DNA from: Sinorhizobium meliloti 4H41
Lineage (GTDB): Bacteria > Pseudomonadota > Alphaproteobacteria > Rhizobiales > Rhizobiaceae
Direction: 5' to 3'
DNA: 64,000 nucleotides
NCBI RefSeq assembly: GCF_000375585.1
Contig: NZ_AQWP01000001.1
Span: forward strand, 248,001-312,000
Positions 7,924 to 15,857 of this stretch are shown here, one piece after another. Position 1 is the first letter of the stretch, and the number at the start of each line of letters is the position of its first letter. Under the pieces are notes generated by a model. The model was not told the DNA's origin. It saw only the letters and a program-made list of their open reading frames with translations, and ran no database searches. Both the position numbers and the translations under genes were made by a program.

Positions 7924-8700
7924 TCAGATTTTCCAGCCGGAATGCAGCGCTGCGATGCCGCCGGTATAATTGGTGAAGGAGACGCGGGCGAAGCCGGCAT
8001 CACGGATCATGGCGGCGAAATCACGCTGGTTCGGAAACTTGCGGATCGATTCCACCAGATATTGGTAGGGCGCATCGTCGCCGGTGATGAGCTTGCCGAA
8101 TTTCGGAATCGAATTGAAGGACCAGGCGTCGTAGAAGCGGTCGAGCAGCGGCATCTCCACTTCGGAGAATTCGAGCACGAGGAGCCGGCCGCCGCGCTTG
8201 AGCACGCGGTAGGCCTCCTTGAGCGCGACCTCGATGCGCGGCACGTTGCGGATGCCGAAGGCGATCGTGTAGGCGTCGAATGAATTCGCCGCGAAGGGCA
8301 GGTCTTCGGCGTTGGCCTCTACGAAGTCGAGATTGGCGTCGATCCCCTTCTTGCGGGCGCGCTCGGCGCCCACCGAGAGCATCGAGCCGTTGATGTCGAG
8401 GACGGTCGCATGGGCCTTGCGCCCGGAGCGCTCGACGATGCGGAAGGCGATGTCACCGGTGCCGCCGGCGACATCGAGAACCCGATAGCCCTCGCGGCTC
8501 GGCGGGTTGAGCGCCGCGATCATCGCATCCTTCCAGACGCGGTGCAGCCCGGCCGACATCACGTCGTTCATGATGTCGTAGCGTTTGGCGACCTTGTGGA
8601 AGACGTCGTTGACGAGCGGTTGCTTCTCGCCCGTGCCGACTTCGCGGAAACCGAATGAGGTCTCCATCCCGCCCCTCGCCGATACGCGCTCATCCGCCAT
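7924..8700 (-). CDS. ubiE: Demethylmenaquinone/ubiquinone C-methyltransferase UbiE
   Basis: 258 aa from the ATG at 8700, preceded by GTGGAG. Class I SAM-dependent fold with UbiE signatures: [23 protein letters not shown] (N-terminal), [13 protein letters not shown] (SAM motif I), [16 protein letters not shown] and [18 protein letters not shown]. It carries out the C-methylation of 2-methoxy-6-polyprenyl-1,4-benzoquinol in ubiquinone synthesis. It is the first gene of a ubiE-ubiB operon and is divergent from mutM. Confidence 0.96.
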   Translation of the reverse strand: MADERVSARGGMETSFGFREVGTGEKQPLVNDVFHKVAKRYDIMNDVMSAGLHRVWKDAMIAALNPPSREGYRVLDVAGGTGDIAFRIVERSGRKAHATVLDINGSMLSVGAERARKKGIDANLDFVEANAEDLPFAANSFDAYTIAFGIRNVPRIEVALKEAYRVLKRGGRLLVLEFSEVEMPLLDRFYDAWSFNSIPKFGKLITGDDAPYQYLVESIRKFPNQRDFAAMIRDAGFARVSFTNYTGGIAALHSGWKI

Positions 8701-8881
8701 ACGAAACTCCACTTCAACGAATTTTGCCGGCACCATAGCGAAATCGCTCCGTGCACGCTATCTGAGCGAGAGGCGACCGGCTGCCGCATGCAGCGGGATA
8801 TAGGCTATCGACGGCGTCATGGGAATGGCGTGCCGCTCACGTGGGCGGGTGCGATGAATAAAGGATGAAGGAACACGGCCG

Positions 8882-9787
8882 ATGCCGGAATTGCCCGAGG
8901 TGGAAACGGTCAGGCGCGGACTGGCGCCGACCATGGAGGGTGCGCTTCTGGTGCGGGCGGAGTTGCGCCGGCCGGATCTGCGCTTTCCGTTCCCCGAGAA
9001 TTTCGCCAACGCGGTCGCGGGCCGCCGCATCATCGCCCTCTCGCGGCGCGCCAAATATCTGATGATCGAGCTCGAGGGCGGCGACGTCATCATCGCCCAT
9101 CTCGGCATGTCCGGCTCGTTCCGGATCGAGAAGGGCCCGATAGAGGCTGGCGCGAATCCGGCCACGCCCGGCGCCTTCCACCACCCGCGCGGCAAGGACG
9201 AGAAGCACGATCATGTCGTCTTCCATCTCGATGGCGGCTCCGGTCCGGCTCGGGTGATCTATAACGATCCGCGTCGCTTCGGTTTCATGGATCTGGCTCG
9301 GCGCTCGGCGCTCGCCGACCACGTCTATCTCCGCGGCCTCGGCGAGGAGCCGACCGGCAATGCCCTCGACGCCGCCTATCTCGCCGCCCGTTTCGCCGGC
9401 AAGGTCCAGCCGCTGAAAGCCGCTCTTCTTGACCAGAGGACGATCGCGGGCCTCGGAAATATCTATGTCTGCGAGGCGTTGTGGCGCTCGGGCCTCTCGC
9501 CGAAAAGGGCGGCAGGCACGCTTGTCGACAAGCGGGGCCGCCCGAAACAGGCGCTGATTGCACTGACGGAAAGGATCCGCGCCGTGATTGCCGATGCGAT
9601 CGCCGCCGGCGGCTCCTCGCTCAAGGATCACATTCAGGCGGACGGCAGTCTCGGCTATTTCCAGCACAGCTTCTCCGTCTATGACAGGGAAGGCGAGGCT
9701 TGCCGCACGCCCGGGTGCCAGGGTACGGTCGCCCGCATAGTACAGGCGGGACGTTCGACCTTTTATTGCCCGCACTGCCAGAAATAG
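8882..9787 (+). CDS. mutM: Formamidopyrimidine-DNA glycosylase
   Basis: 301 aa. The N-terminus [10 protein letters not shown] supplies the catalytic Pro1 and Glu2 once Met is removed. RAKYLMIEL carries the conserved beta-Lys, and the helix-two-turn-helix region contains [18 protein letters not shown]. The C-terminus is a zinc finger with CRTPGC and CPHC pairs. The enzyme removes 8-oxoguanine and other oxidised purines and nicks the abasic site. The start has AAGGATGAAGGAA upstream. Divergent from ubiE, with an enoyl-CoA hydratase gene 56 bp downstream. Confidence 0.97.
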   Translation: MPELPEVETVRRGLAPTMEGALLVRAELRRPDLRFPFPENFANAVAGRRIIALSRRAKYLMIELEGGDVIIAHLGMSGSFRIEKGPIEAGANPATPGAFHHPRGKDEKHDHVVFHLDGGSGPARVIYNDPRRFGFMDLARRSALADHVYLRGLGEEPTGNALDAAYLAARFAGKVQPLKAALLDQRTIAGLGNIYVCEALWRSGLSPKRAAGTLVDKRGRPKQALIALTERIRAVIADAIAAGGSSLKDHIQADGSLGYFQHSFSVYDREGEACRTPGCQGTVARIVQAGRSTFYCPHCQK

Positions 9788-9843
9788 GGCGGCATGGCAC
9801 ATTCCGCTCTTCAATCTTGCGACAACGCGTGAAGGAGACGGGA

Positions 9844-10617
9844 ATGAGTTACGAGACGTTGCTGGTCGAAACGCAGGGCCGCGTGGGCCTGATCACGCTC
9901 AACCGGCCGCAGGCGCTCAATGCGCTGAATGCGGTGCTGATGCGCGAGCTCGATGCCGCGCTGAAGGTCTTCGACGCCGACAGGGACGTCGGCGCCATCG
10001 TCCTTGCCGGCTCCGAGAAGGCCTTTGCCGCCGGCGCCGACATCAAGGAGATGCAGGGGCTCGATTTCGTCGACGGTTACCTCGCCGATTTCCTTGGCGG
10101 CTGGGAGCATGTCGCGAACGCCCGCAAACCGATGATCGCCGCCGTATCCGGTTTCGCGCTCGGCGGCGGCTGCGAGCTCGCCATGATGTGCGACTTCATC
10201 ATCGCCTCCGAAACGGCGAAGTTCGGCCAGCCGGAGATTACCCTCGGCGTCATTCCCGGCATGGGCGGATCGCAGCGCCTGACCCGCGCAGTCGGCAAGG
10301 CGAAGGCCATGGACCTCATTCTCACCGGCCGCATGATGGACGCGGCGGAGGCCGAGCGCTCCGGGCTCGTTTCGCGCGTGGTGGCTCCGGACAGGCTCCT
10401 GGAGGAGGCGCTCGACGCCGCGAAGAAGATCGCGTCATTCTCGCTGCCGGCGGCGACGATGGCCAAGGAGGCAGTCAACCGCTCTCTGGAACTGACGCTC
10501 GCCGAGGGCCTGCGCTTCGAGCGGCGGCTCTTCCAGTCGCTTTTCGCAACGGAGGACCAGAAAGAGGGCATGGCCGCCTTCGTCGCCAAGCGCAAAGCCG
10601 AATTCAAACACAGGTGA
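9844..10617 (+). CDS. Enoyl-CoA hydratase (crotonase family)
   Basis: 257 aa from the ATG at 9844 (GAAGGAGACGGGA upstream). Crotonase motifs are complete: [21 protein letters not shown] (oxyanion hole), [18 protein letters not shown] with the first catalytic Glu region, and [20 protein letters not shown] with the second. This set fits a true 2-enoyl-CoA hydratase (EchA/PaaF-like) in fatty-acid or aromatic acyl-CoA breakdown. The C-terminal [18 protein letters not shown] is typical of the family. Same direction as mutM; either co-transcribed or read from a weak promoter in the short gap. Confidence 0.93.
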   Translation: MSYETLLVETQGRVGLITLNRPQALNALNAVLMRELDAALKVFDADRDVGAIVLAGSEKAFAAGADIKEMQGLDFVDGYLADFLGGWEHVANARKPMIAAVSGFALGGGCELAMMCDFIIASETAKFGQPEITLGVIPGMGGSQRLTRAVGKAKAMDLILTGRMMDAAEAERSGLVSRVVAPDRLLEEALDAAKKIASFSLPAATMAKEAVNRSLELTLAEGLRFERRLFQSLFATEDQKEGMAAFVAKRKAEFKHR

Positions 10618-10652
10618 GCCACGGGCAGGACTCTGTTTTCTCAAATTGCGCG

Positions 10653-10681
10653 TTGACGTGCGGGCGGTTTCCCTTTATACG
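10653..10681 (+). promoter_or_regulatory. Sigma-70-type promoter for rpsT
   Basis: TTGACG at 10653-10658 and TATACG at 10676-10681 with a 17-bp spacer. It is a near-consensus alphaproteobacterial housekeeping promoter. It would give a 5' leader of about 120 nt before rpsT, long enough for autoregulation by S20, which is known in enterics. Confidence 0.75.
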
Positions 10682-10808
10682 CCGCCCTCAGTTTGGAACG
10701 CCCTCGTTCGAGGCTTTCCGATAATACTCCCGAATTGCTTGTATGACAGGTCGCAGTGACCCGGCACGGCGAGGCGGAGTCCATGTCAGTTTTCGAAGAG
10801 AGGCATCA

Positions 10809-11075
10809 ATGGCCAATACAACTTCGGCGAAAAAGGCGACCCGCAAGATCGCACGCCGTACCGCAGTGAACAAGGCCCGTCGTTCGCGCATCCGCAGCTT
10901 CGTCCGCAAGGTCGAGGAAGCGATCGCTTCCGGCGATCAGGCACTCGCAGCCGCCGCCCTGAAGGCGGCACAGCCGGAACTGATGCGCGCCGCCACGAAA
11001 GGCGTGATGCATTCCAACACGGCATCGCGCAAGGTTTCGCGCCTGGCGCAGCGCGTGAAGAGCCTTTCGGCCTAA
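10809..11075 (+). CDS. rpsT: 30S ribosomal protein S20
   Basis: 88 aa, highly basic. The sequence [17 protein letters not shown], with [22 protein letters not shown] and the C-terminal [20 protein letters not shown], is diagnostic of S20, which binds 16S rRNA early in 30S assembly. The ATG at 10809 is preceded by GAAGAGAGGC; an upstream in-frame start at 10743 has no S20-like residues. It has its own strong promoter and terminator, as usual for rpsT. The neighbour order rpsT-dnaA is common in Rhizobiales. Confidence 0.98.
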   Translation: MANTTSAKKATRKIARRTAVNKARRSRIRSFVRKVEEAIASGDQALAAAALKAAQPELMRAATKGVMHSNTASRKVSRLAQRVKSLSA

Positions 11076-11105
11076 CCCGGCTAAGAAAAAAGCTGTTGAT
11101 GAAGT

Positions 11106-11129
11106 GCCCGGCGTGACCGCCGGGCTTTT
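11106..11129 (+). terminator. Rho-independent terminator of rpsT
   Basis: Seven-base-pair GC stem GCCCGGC/GCCGGGC with a six-base loop, followed by TTTT, 30 bp after the rpsT stop. Confidence 0.85.
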
Positions 11130-11167
11130 CCGATTCGTGCTGTCGTCAACGGTGCACGCGATTGACC

Positions 11168-11196
11168 TTGTCACGCTCGTGTCAATCCCGTGACAA
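11168..11196. repeat. Inverted repeat TTGTCACG-N13-CGTGACAA
   Basis: Perfect 8-bp arms with a 13-base spacer, and a further GTGTCA inside the spacer. It lies just after the rpsT terminator and at the upstream edge of the dnaA regulatory region. It could be an operator or a transcript hairpin. Confidence 0.5.
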
Positions 11197-11267
11197 AAAA
11201 GACGTAGGTTTTTCAGTGGCTTATGAGAGGTTGCGGCAAAAATGTGGTCTCGCGAGGCGGGCGGATT

Positions 11268-11405
11268 GAGTCCGAAGTGAGTCAAGCCATTTTTTATTTT
11301 TTTTCTTTTTCGCCAGCTAAGCAAGAACGCAAAAAACAAAACCCTTGATTCAACAGGGATTCTCGCCGGACTCGGAAGCGGGATGCAAAACCCGGCACGA
11401 GAGTC
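11268..11405. promoter_or_regulatory. Cluster of six GANTC (CcrM methylation) sites upstream of dnaA
   Basis: Sites at 11268-11272 (GAGTC), 11279-11283 (GAGTC), 11347-11351 (GATTC), 11358-11362 (GATTC), 11369-11373 (GACTC) and 11401-11405 (GAGTC). About one site per 250-300 bp is expected by chance. CcrM methylates GANTC in alphaproteobacteria and is essential in S. meliloti; in Caulobacter the methylation state of the dnaA promoter controls its transcription. Confidence 0.65.
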
Positions 11406-11485
11406 AACTGTCGACGCTTACGAGCGGGTAAAAAACGCCATTGATCTTGCCGGGCGATCCTGCCTAAATGCCTTCCACAGGGGAC

Positions 11486-11500
11486 ACAGATCACATCTGT
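11486..11500. promoter_or_regulatory. Palindrome ACAGAT-CAC-ATCTGT in the dnaA upstream region
   Basis: Perfect 6-bp inverted repeat with a 3-bp spacer, just downstream of a possible promoter (TTGATC 11441-11446, TAAATG 11465-11470). Its position near the predicted transcription start would suit a repressor or a leader hairpin. Confidence 0.4.
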
Positions 11501-11998
11501 ACGAGGAAGTTTAAGGGTCATTCCAATCGGGGTGGCTTTGAGCTTTCCGTCGCCTGTGGCGGGGGTAATTCCACGTCGATCAATCAAACAAGTCGAGACG
11601 ATAAAACCGGGCGAGCCTTCGCACCGGAGCGAGGACGTTTCGTCTTATGGTTGCCGGCCGGGGCTTGGCCTTGTGAAGGCATGGGATAGGAAGAAGGAGG
11701 CTCGGGCTGTCCGCTACGTACGAGGGTGCGGTCAGCCGACAACGAGGAAAAACGGTTCTGGCCGGCTTGAAAATGGCCGTGCAGAATCGGTAAGGCGAAG
11801 TGCGGGGGGACATTTGCTTGAGGCGAAGGCGAGCGAATGAGCGCAGCGCGCCGTGACGGGATATGAGGAGCCCGGGTTCGGTGCGTATCAGAGCGTCCGG
11901 CTGACGCGGCATGGCTTTGAGCGGCCGTGGCGGGCGGACATAAAGATGAGGCCGCCAGCAATGACGGCGTCGGAATAATGAAATTGGAAGGCGGCAAG

Positions 11999-13522
11999 AT
12001 GCGGATGAATTTGGCGACGGCACCTGAAGGTTTTCAGGCCGGAAGCAATCAGTCTCAGGCGGCGGGGGAAAAACACGACATGCGGCATGACGCACTGTTT
12101 GAGCGGGTAAGTGCGCGCTTGAAAGCTCAGGTCGGACCGGATGTCTTCGCAAGTTGGTTTGGACGCCTCAAGCTCCATTCAGTGTCGAAAAGCGTCGTGC
12201 GCCTCTCGGTCCCTACGACTTTTCTGAAGTCCTGGATCAATAATCGCTATCTCGATCTGATCACCACGCTCGTCCAGCAGGAGGACGGCGAAATACTGAA
12301 GGTGGAGATCCTCGTGCGCACTGCGACCCGCGGTCATCGCCCGACGGCTCCTGAGGAGAGCGTTGCCGCGGTTGCCGAAGCGGCGCCCGTCTCTCCTTCC
12401 CGCCGTTCGGCGGCCCCCTCCGTGGCAATTGCCGCCGCCACGGTTGCGGCAGCTCCGGCGAGACCCGTCCAGGCGCCGCTTTTCGGCTCGCCTCTCGATC
12501 AGCGCTACGGTTTCGATAGTTTCGTAGAGGGCTCGTCGAACCGGGTCGCGCTCGCGGCAGCGCGTACGATTGCCGAGGCCGGCGCCGGCGCCGTGCGCTT
12601 CAATCCGCTCTTCATCCATTCGAGCGTTGGTCTCGGCAAGACGCATCTCCTGCAGGCGATCGCTCTCGCGGCCCTCCAGAGTGCGCGCGCGCCGCGCGTC
12701 GTCTATCTCACGGCCGAATATTTCATGTGGCGTTTCGCAACGGCGATCCGCGACAACGACGCGCTGTCGCTGAAGGAATCGCTTCGCAACATCGACCTTC
12801 TCATTATCGACGACATGCAGTTCCTGCAGGGCAAGTCGATCCAGCACGAGTTCTGCCATCTGTTGAACATGCTGCTCGACTCCGCCAAACAGGTGGTCGT
12901 CGCCGCCGACCGTGCACCCTGGGAGCTGGAATCGCTCGACAGCCGCGTTCGCTCGCGCCTGCAGGGCGGCGTGGCGATCGAGATGGAAGGGCCGGACTAC
13001 GAGATGCGCCTGGAAATGCTGAAGCGTCGTCTCGAAGCGGCGCGCCAGGACGATGCCTCGCTCGAGATTCCGCCCGAGATCCTGAGCCACGTCGCCCGCA
13101 ACGTGACAGCCAGCGGCCGCGAACTCGAGGGCGCCTTCAATCAGCTTCTCTTCCGTCGCTCCTTCGAGCCGCAGCTTTCGATCGAGCGGGTCGACGAACT
13201 GCTCGGCCATCTCGTCAATGCCGGGGAACCGCGCCGCGTCCGCATCGAAGATATCCAGCGCGTAGTGGCCAAGCACTACAACGTCTCGCGTCAGGAGCTG
13301 GTCTCGAACCGCCGCACCCGCGTCATCGTCAAGCCGCGCCAGATCGCCATGTATCTGTCGAAGACACTGACCCCACGCTCCTTCCCCGAAATCGGCCGCC
13401 GCTTCGGCGGGCGCGACCACACGACCGTGCTCCATGCGGTGCGCAAGATCGAGGAGCTGATTTCTGCCGACACCAAGCTCAGCCACGAGATCGAGCTTTT
13501 GAAGCGACTGATCAACGAATAG
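11999..13522 (+). CDS. dnaA: Chromosomal replication initiator DnaA
   Basis: 507 aa from the ATG at 11999, which has GGAAGGCGG eight bases upstream; in-frame starts at 11978 and 11927 are less well placed. Domain I is about 15-90 ([18 protein letters not shown]), a low-complexity Ala/Pro/Ser linker about 95-165, the AAA+ domain follows with Walker A VGLGKTH, Walker [11 protein letters not shown] and the arginine-rich [10 protein letters not shown]. The C-terminal DNA-binding domain has the DnaA signature [13 protein letters not shown]. It binds DnaA boxes and opens the origin, which lies elsewhere. A terminator follows directly. Confidence 0.97.
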   Translation: MRMNLATAPEGFQAGSNQSQAAGEKHDMRHDALFERVSARLKAQVGPDVFASWFGRLKLHSVSKSVVRLSVPTTFLKSWINNRYLDLITTLVQQEDGEILKVEILVRTATRGHRPTAPEESVAAVAEAAPVSPSRRSAAPSVAIAAATVAAAPARPVQAPLFGSPLDQRYGFDSFVEGSSNRVALAAARTIAEAGAGAVRFNPLFIHSSVGLGKTHLLQAIALAALQSARAPRVVYLTAEYFMWRFATAIRDNDALSLKESLRNIDLLIIDDMQFLQGKSIQHEFCHLLNMLLDSAKQVVVAADRAPWELESLDSRVRSRLQGGVAIEMEGPDYEMRLEMLKRRLEAARQDDASLEIPPEILSHVARNVTASGRELEGAFNQLLFRRSFEPQLSIERVDELLGHLVNAGEPRRVRIEDIQRVVAKHYNVSRQELVSNRRTRVIVKPRQIAMYLSKTLTPRSFPEIGRRFGGRDHTTVLHAVRKIEELISADTKLSHEIELLKRLINE

Positions 13523-13545
13523 TAGCAGGTAAGCTCGAAGTTACG

Positions 13546-13571
13546 AAAAGCCCGGTCCGCCGGGCTTTTTT
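13546..13571 (+). terminator. Rho-independent terminator of dnaA
   Basis: Ten-base-pair stem AAAAGCCCGG/CCGGGCTTTT with a four-base loop, running into TTTTTT. It separates dnaA from the sigma-factor module. Confidence 0.9.
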
Positions 13572-13595
13572 GTTGAGCGTTTTTTTCGCCTCGCT

Positions 13596-13622
13596 TGTCG
13601 GCTATCAATACCGCCATTCGTC
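13596..13622 (+). promoter_or_regulatory. Predicted ECF42 promoter TGTCGG-N15-TTCGTC (copy 1)
   Basis: TGTCGG at 13596-13601 and TTCGTC at 13617-13622, 15-bp spacer, 25 bp before the YCII gene. The same hexamers with the same spacing occur before the SRPBCC gene at 15301-15327. ECF promoters typically have a conserved -35 and a short CGTC-like -10. Confidence 0.65.
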
Positions 13623-13646
13623 TTCAGACCAGAGCGGAGATTTTCA

Positions 13647-14021
13647 ATGCTTTACGCCGTGCTTTGCTACAACGATGAAAGCGTCACCAGTGCCTGGAGC
13701 AAGGAGGAGGACGAGCGGGTCATGCGTGATCTGAGCGCCGTCCAACGCAAATATGTCGAAGCGGGCAAGCTGGGGCCCGTGGCGCGGCTGGTGCCGACGA
13801 CGGCGGCGGCGACGCTGCGCCACAGCGCCGGCGAGACGATCGTCATCGACGGCCCCTTCGCCGAGACCAAGGAACAGTTGCTCGGCTTCTATCTGATCGA
13901 TTGCGCCTCGCTGGACGAGGCGCTCGACTTCGCGCGCGATCTGAGTAACGCCAATCCGAGCACGGGCTCCTACGAAGTCCGGCCGCTCGCGCTTTATAAA
14001 CCCGGTGAGTTGCCCTCATGA
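13647..14021 (+). CDS. YCII/DGPF-domain protein of the ECF42 module
   Basis: 124 aa. The single domain shows DGPFAETKEQLLGFYLID (about 72-89), the motif that named the DGPF group of YCII-like proteins, which are the usual genomic partners of ECF42 sigma factors. The biochemical role of DGPF proteins is not known; the ferredoxin-like YCII fold suggests ligand binding or a small enzyme. Start: GCGGAGATTTTCA before the ATG. The stop overlaps the sigma-factor ATG (ATGA), so the two are translated together. Confidence 0.88.
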   Translation: MLYAVLCYNDESVTSAWSKEEDERVMRDLSAVQRKYVEAGKLGPVARLVPTTAAATLRHSAGETIVIDGPFAETKEQLLGFYLIDCASLDEALDFARDLSNANPSTGSYEVRPLALYKPGELPS

Positions 14022-15286
14022 CCGACACAGGCTGGATCGATCTTGCTCTTGTTTCCGCGCGGCCGCAGGCAATGGGTGCGCTGCTGCGCTACTTTCGCAA
14101 TCTCGATCTGGCGGAGGAGGCATTTCAGGAGGCCTGTATCCGGGCGCTGAAAAACTGGCCCCGTACCGGTCCGCCGCGCGATCCCGCCGCCTGGCTCATC
14201 TTCGTCGGACGCAATAGCGGCATCGACAGGGTGCGGCGGCAGTCGCGCGAGACGGCGCTGCCCCCGGAGGAACTGCTCTCCGACCTCGAAGACCGGGAGA
14301 GTGAACTCGCCGATCGCCTCGACGGGGCGCATTACCGCGACGACATCCTGCGGCTGCTCTTCGTCTGCAGCAATCCGACGCTTCCGGCAACCCAGCAGAT
14401 CGCGCTTGCACTGCGCATCGTATCGGGGCTCTCCGTCAGGCAGATCGCCCGTGCTTTTCTCGTCAGCGAAGCCGCGATGGAGCAGCGCATCACCCGCGCC
14501 AAGGCCCGCGTGGCGGCCGCCGGCATCCCGTTCGAGACACCCGATGCCGCCGATCGCGCCGAGCGGCTCGCTGCGGTCGCGACGATGATCTATCTCGTCT
14601 TCAACGAGGGTTATTCGGCGATGAACGGCGCCGAGGGCGTCTCCGCCGATCTTTGCGACGAGGCGATCCGCCTGTCGCGGCTGCTGCTGCGGCTGTTTCC
14701 CGCCGAGCCGGAAATCATGGGACTGACGGCACTTCTGCTGCTTCAGCATTCGCGCGCCCGCGCGCGCTTCGATGCAAACGGTGCCGTCGTCCTGCTCGAA
14801 GATCAGGATCGGCGGCTCTGGAGCCGGCCGATGATTACCGAGGCGCTGGCGATGATCGACAAGGCAATGCGCCATCGCCGCCCCGGGCCTTACCAGATAC
14901 AGGCAGCGATCGCCGCCCTGCACGCCCGCGCCGAACGTCCTGAGCAGACGGATTGGGAGGAGATCGACCTCCTCTACCAGGCGCTCGAGCGCCTGCAGCC
15001 CTCTCCGGTCGTCACGCTCAATCGCGCGGTCGCCGTCTCCAAACGGGAGGGAGCGGAGGCCGCACTGGCCATGGTGGAGCCCCTTGGCGAGAGGCTTTCC
15101 GGCTATTTCTATTATCATGGCCTGCGCGGCGGCCTTTTGAAGCAACTCGGCCGGGCATGCGAGGCGCGCGCCGCCTTCGACCGGGCGATCGCACTGGCCA
15201 CCAACGCGGCCGAAGCGGCCTATATCCGCATGCAGCTCGATCACCTCGCGGCCGAGCCGGCGACGGTCGCGGAAGAAGAGCGATAA
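14018..15286 (+). CDS. ECF42-type RNA polymerase sigma factor with C-terminal TPR-like extension
   Basis: 422 aa, about twice the size of a minimal ECF sigma factor. Sigma region 2 is about 16-85 (LDLAEEAFQEACIRALKNWP, then WLIFVGRNSGIDRVRR) and region 4 about 125-175 (ALRIVSGLSVRQIARAFLVSEAAMEQRITRAK). From about 190 on is the helical extension characteristic of ECF42, with TPR-like helices (LYQALERLQPSPVVTLNRAVA; RAAFDRAIALATN). No anti-sigma gene is present; in ECF42 the C-terminal domain is thought to control activity in its place. It is likely to drive both this operon and the SRPBCC gene through the matched promoters. Confidence 0.9.
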   Translation: MTDTGWIDLALVSARPQAMGALLRYFRNLDLAEEAFQEACIRALKNWPRTGPPRDPAAWLIFVGRNSGIDRVRRQSRETALPPEELLSDLEDRESELADRLDGAHYRDDILRLLFVCSNPTLPATQQIALALRIVSGLSVRQIARAFLVSEAAMEQRITRAKARVAAAGIPFETPDAADRAERLAAVATMIYLVFNEGYSAMNGAEGVSADLCDEAIRLSRLLLRLFPAEPEIMGLTALLLLQHSRARARFDANGAVVLLEDQDRRLWSRPMITEALAMIDKAMRHRRPGPYQIQAAIAALHARAERPEQTDWEEIDLLYQALERLQPSPVVTLNRAVAVSKREGAEAALAMVEPLGERLSGYFYYHGLRGGLLKQLGRACEARAAFDRAIALATNAAEAAYIRMQLDHLAAEPATVAEEER

Positions 15287-15300
15287 TTTTTTCTGACCCC

Positions 15301-15327
15301 TGTCGGCAGGCGGCATCCTCTTTCGTC
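15301..15327 (+). promoter_or_regulatory. Predicted ECF42 promoter TGTCGG-N15-TTCGTC (copy 2)
   Basis: TGTCGG at 15301-15306 and TTCGTC at 15322-15327, 15-bp spacer, 33 bp before the SRPBCC gene start. Identical hexamers and spacing to copy 1, while the spacer bases differ, which argues for selection on the hexamers. Confidence 0.65.
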
Positions 15328-15359
15328 CTTGGAATGAACCAACATGGAGGAATTCGAAA

Positions 15360-15842
15360 ATGACTGCAGCGACCGACACCAATTCCGGCGGCGAACGCGA
15401 ACTGGTTCTGACCCGGCTGATCGATGCCCCGCGCGAGAAGGTCTACCGGGCCTTCACGGAAGCCGGGCTTCTGAAGCAGTGGTTCGCCCCTCTGCCGTGG
15501 ACGATCACGGAAGCGGAGCTCGACGTCAGGGCGGGCGGCATCAACCGCTTTGTCATGCGCTCGCCCGAGGGCGAACTCTATCCCAATCAGGGCGTCTATC
15601 TCGAAGTCGTGCCGAACGAGAAGATCGTCGTCACCGATGCCTTTACGGAAGCCTGGAAGCCGTCCGAGAAGCCGTTCATGACGGCGGTCATGACCTTCGA
15701 GAACGAGGGCGGCAAGACCCGCTATACGGCCCGCGCGCTCCATTGGAGCGTCGAGGACCGCGATGCCCATGAGAAGATGGGCTTTCACGAGGGCTGGGGC
15801 CAATGCGCCGATCAGCTTGCAGCACTCGTTGCGAAACTCTGA
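15360..15842 (+). CDS. SRPBCC (AHSA1/START-like) domain protein
   Basis: 160 aa. It shows the activator-of-Hsp90-homologue-1 layout: LVLTRLIDAPREKVYRAFTEAGLLKQWFAP at the N-terminus, an antiparallel sheet and the C-terminal long helix (HEGWGQCADQLAALVAK) that closes the hydrophobic cavity. These proteins bind small hydrophobic ligands; the ligand is unknown. The ATG follows GGAGGAATTCGAAA. It has its own copy of the sigma-factor promoter motif and stands 15 bp before the SnoaL-VOC gene, so both are probably in the ECF42 regulon. Confidence 0.88.
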   Translation: MTAATDTNSGGERELVLTRLIDAPREKVYRAFTEAGLLKQWFAPLPWTITEAELDVRAGGINRFVMRSPEGELYPNQGVYLEVVPNEKIVVTDAFTEAWKPSEKPFMTAVMTFENEGGKTRYTARALHWSVEDRDAHEKMGFHEGWGQCADQLAALVAKL

Positions 15843-15857
15843 GAGGAGGACGGGGTC

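Larger units (their letters stand above)
11076..11998. other. Long non-coding stretch between rpsT and dnaA
   Basis: About 920 bp with no convincing gene; small open frames here lack codon bias and ribosome binding sites. It holds the rpsT terminator, an 8-bp inverted repeat (11168-11196), six GANTC sites (11268-11405), an A/T run (about 11286-11310), a possible promoter TTGATC-N18-TAAATG (11441-11470), a palindrome (11486-11500) and probably a dnaA leader of several hundred bases. I find no array of DnaA boxes. In S. meliloti the replication origin maps near hemE, not dnaA. Confidence 0.7.

Noticed and set aside
11076-11998. Chromosomal replication origin next to dnaA
   Set aside because: No cluster of DnaA boxes (TTATCCACA-like) was seen; the best is a 6-of-9 match at about 11471. 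In S. meliloti the origin maps near hemE, away from dnaA. The A/T run alone is not enough.
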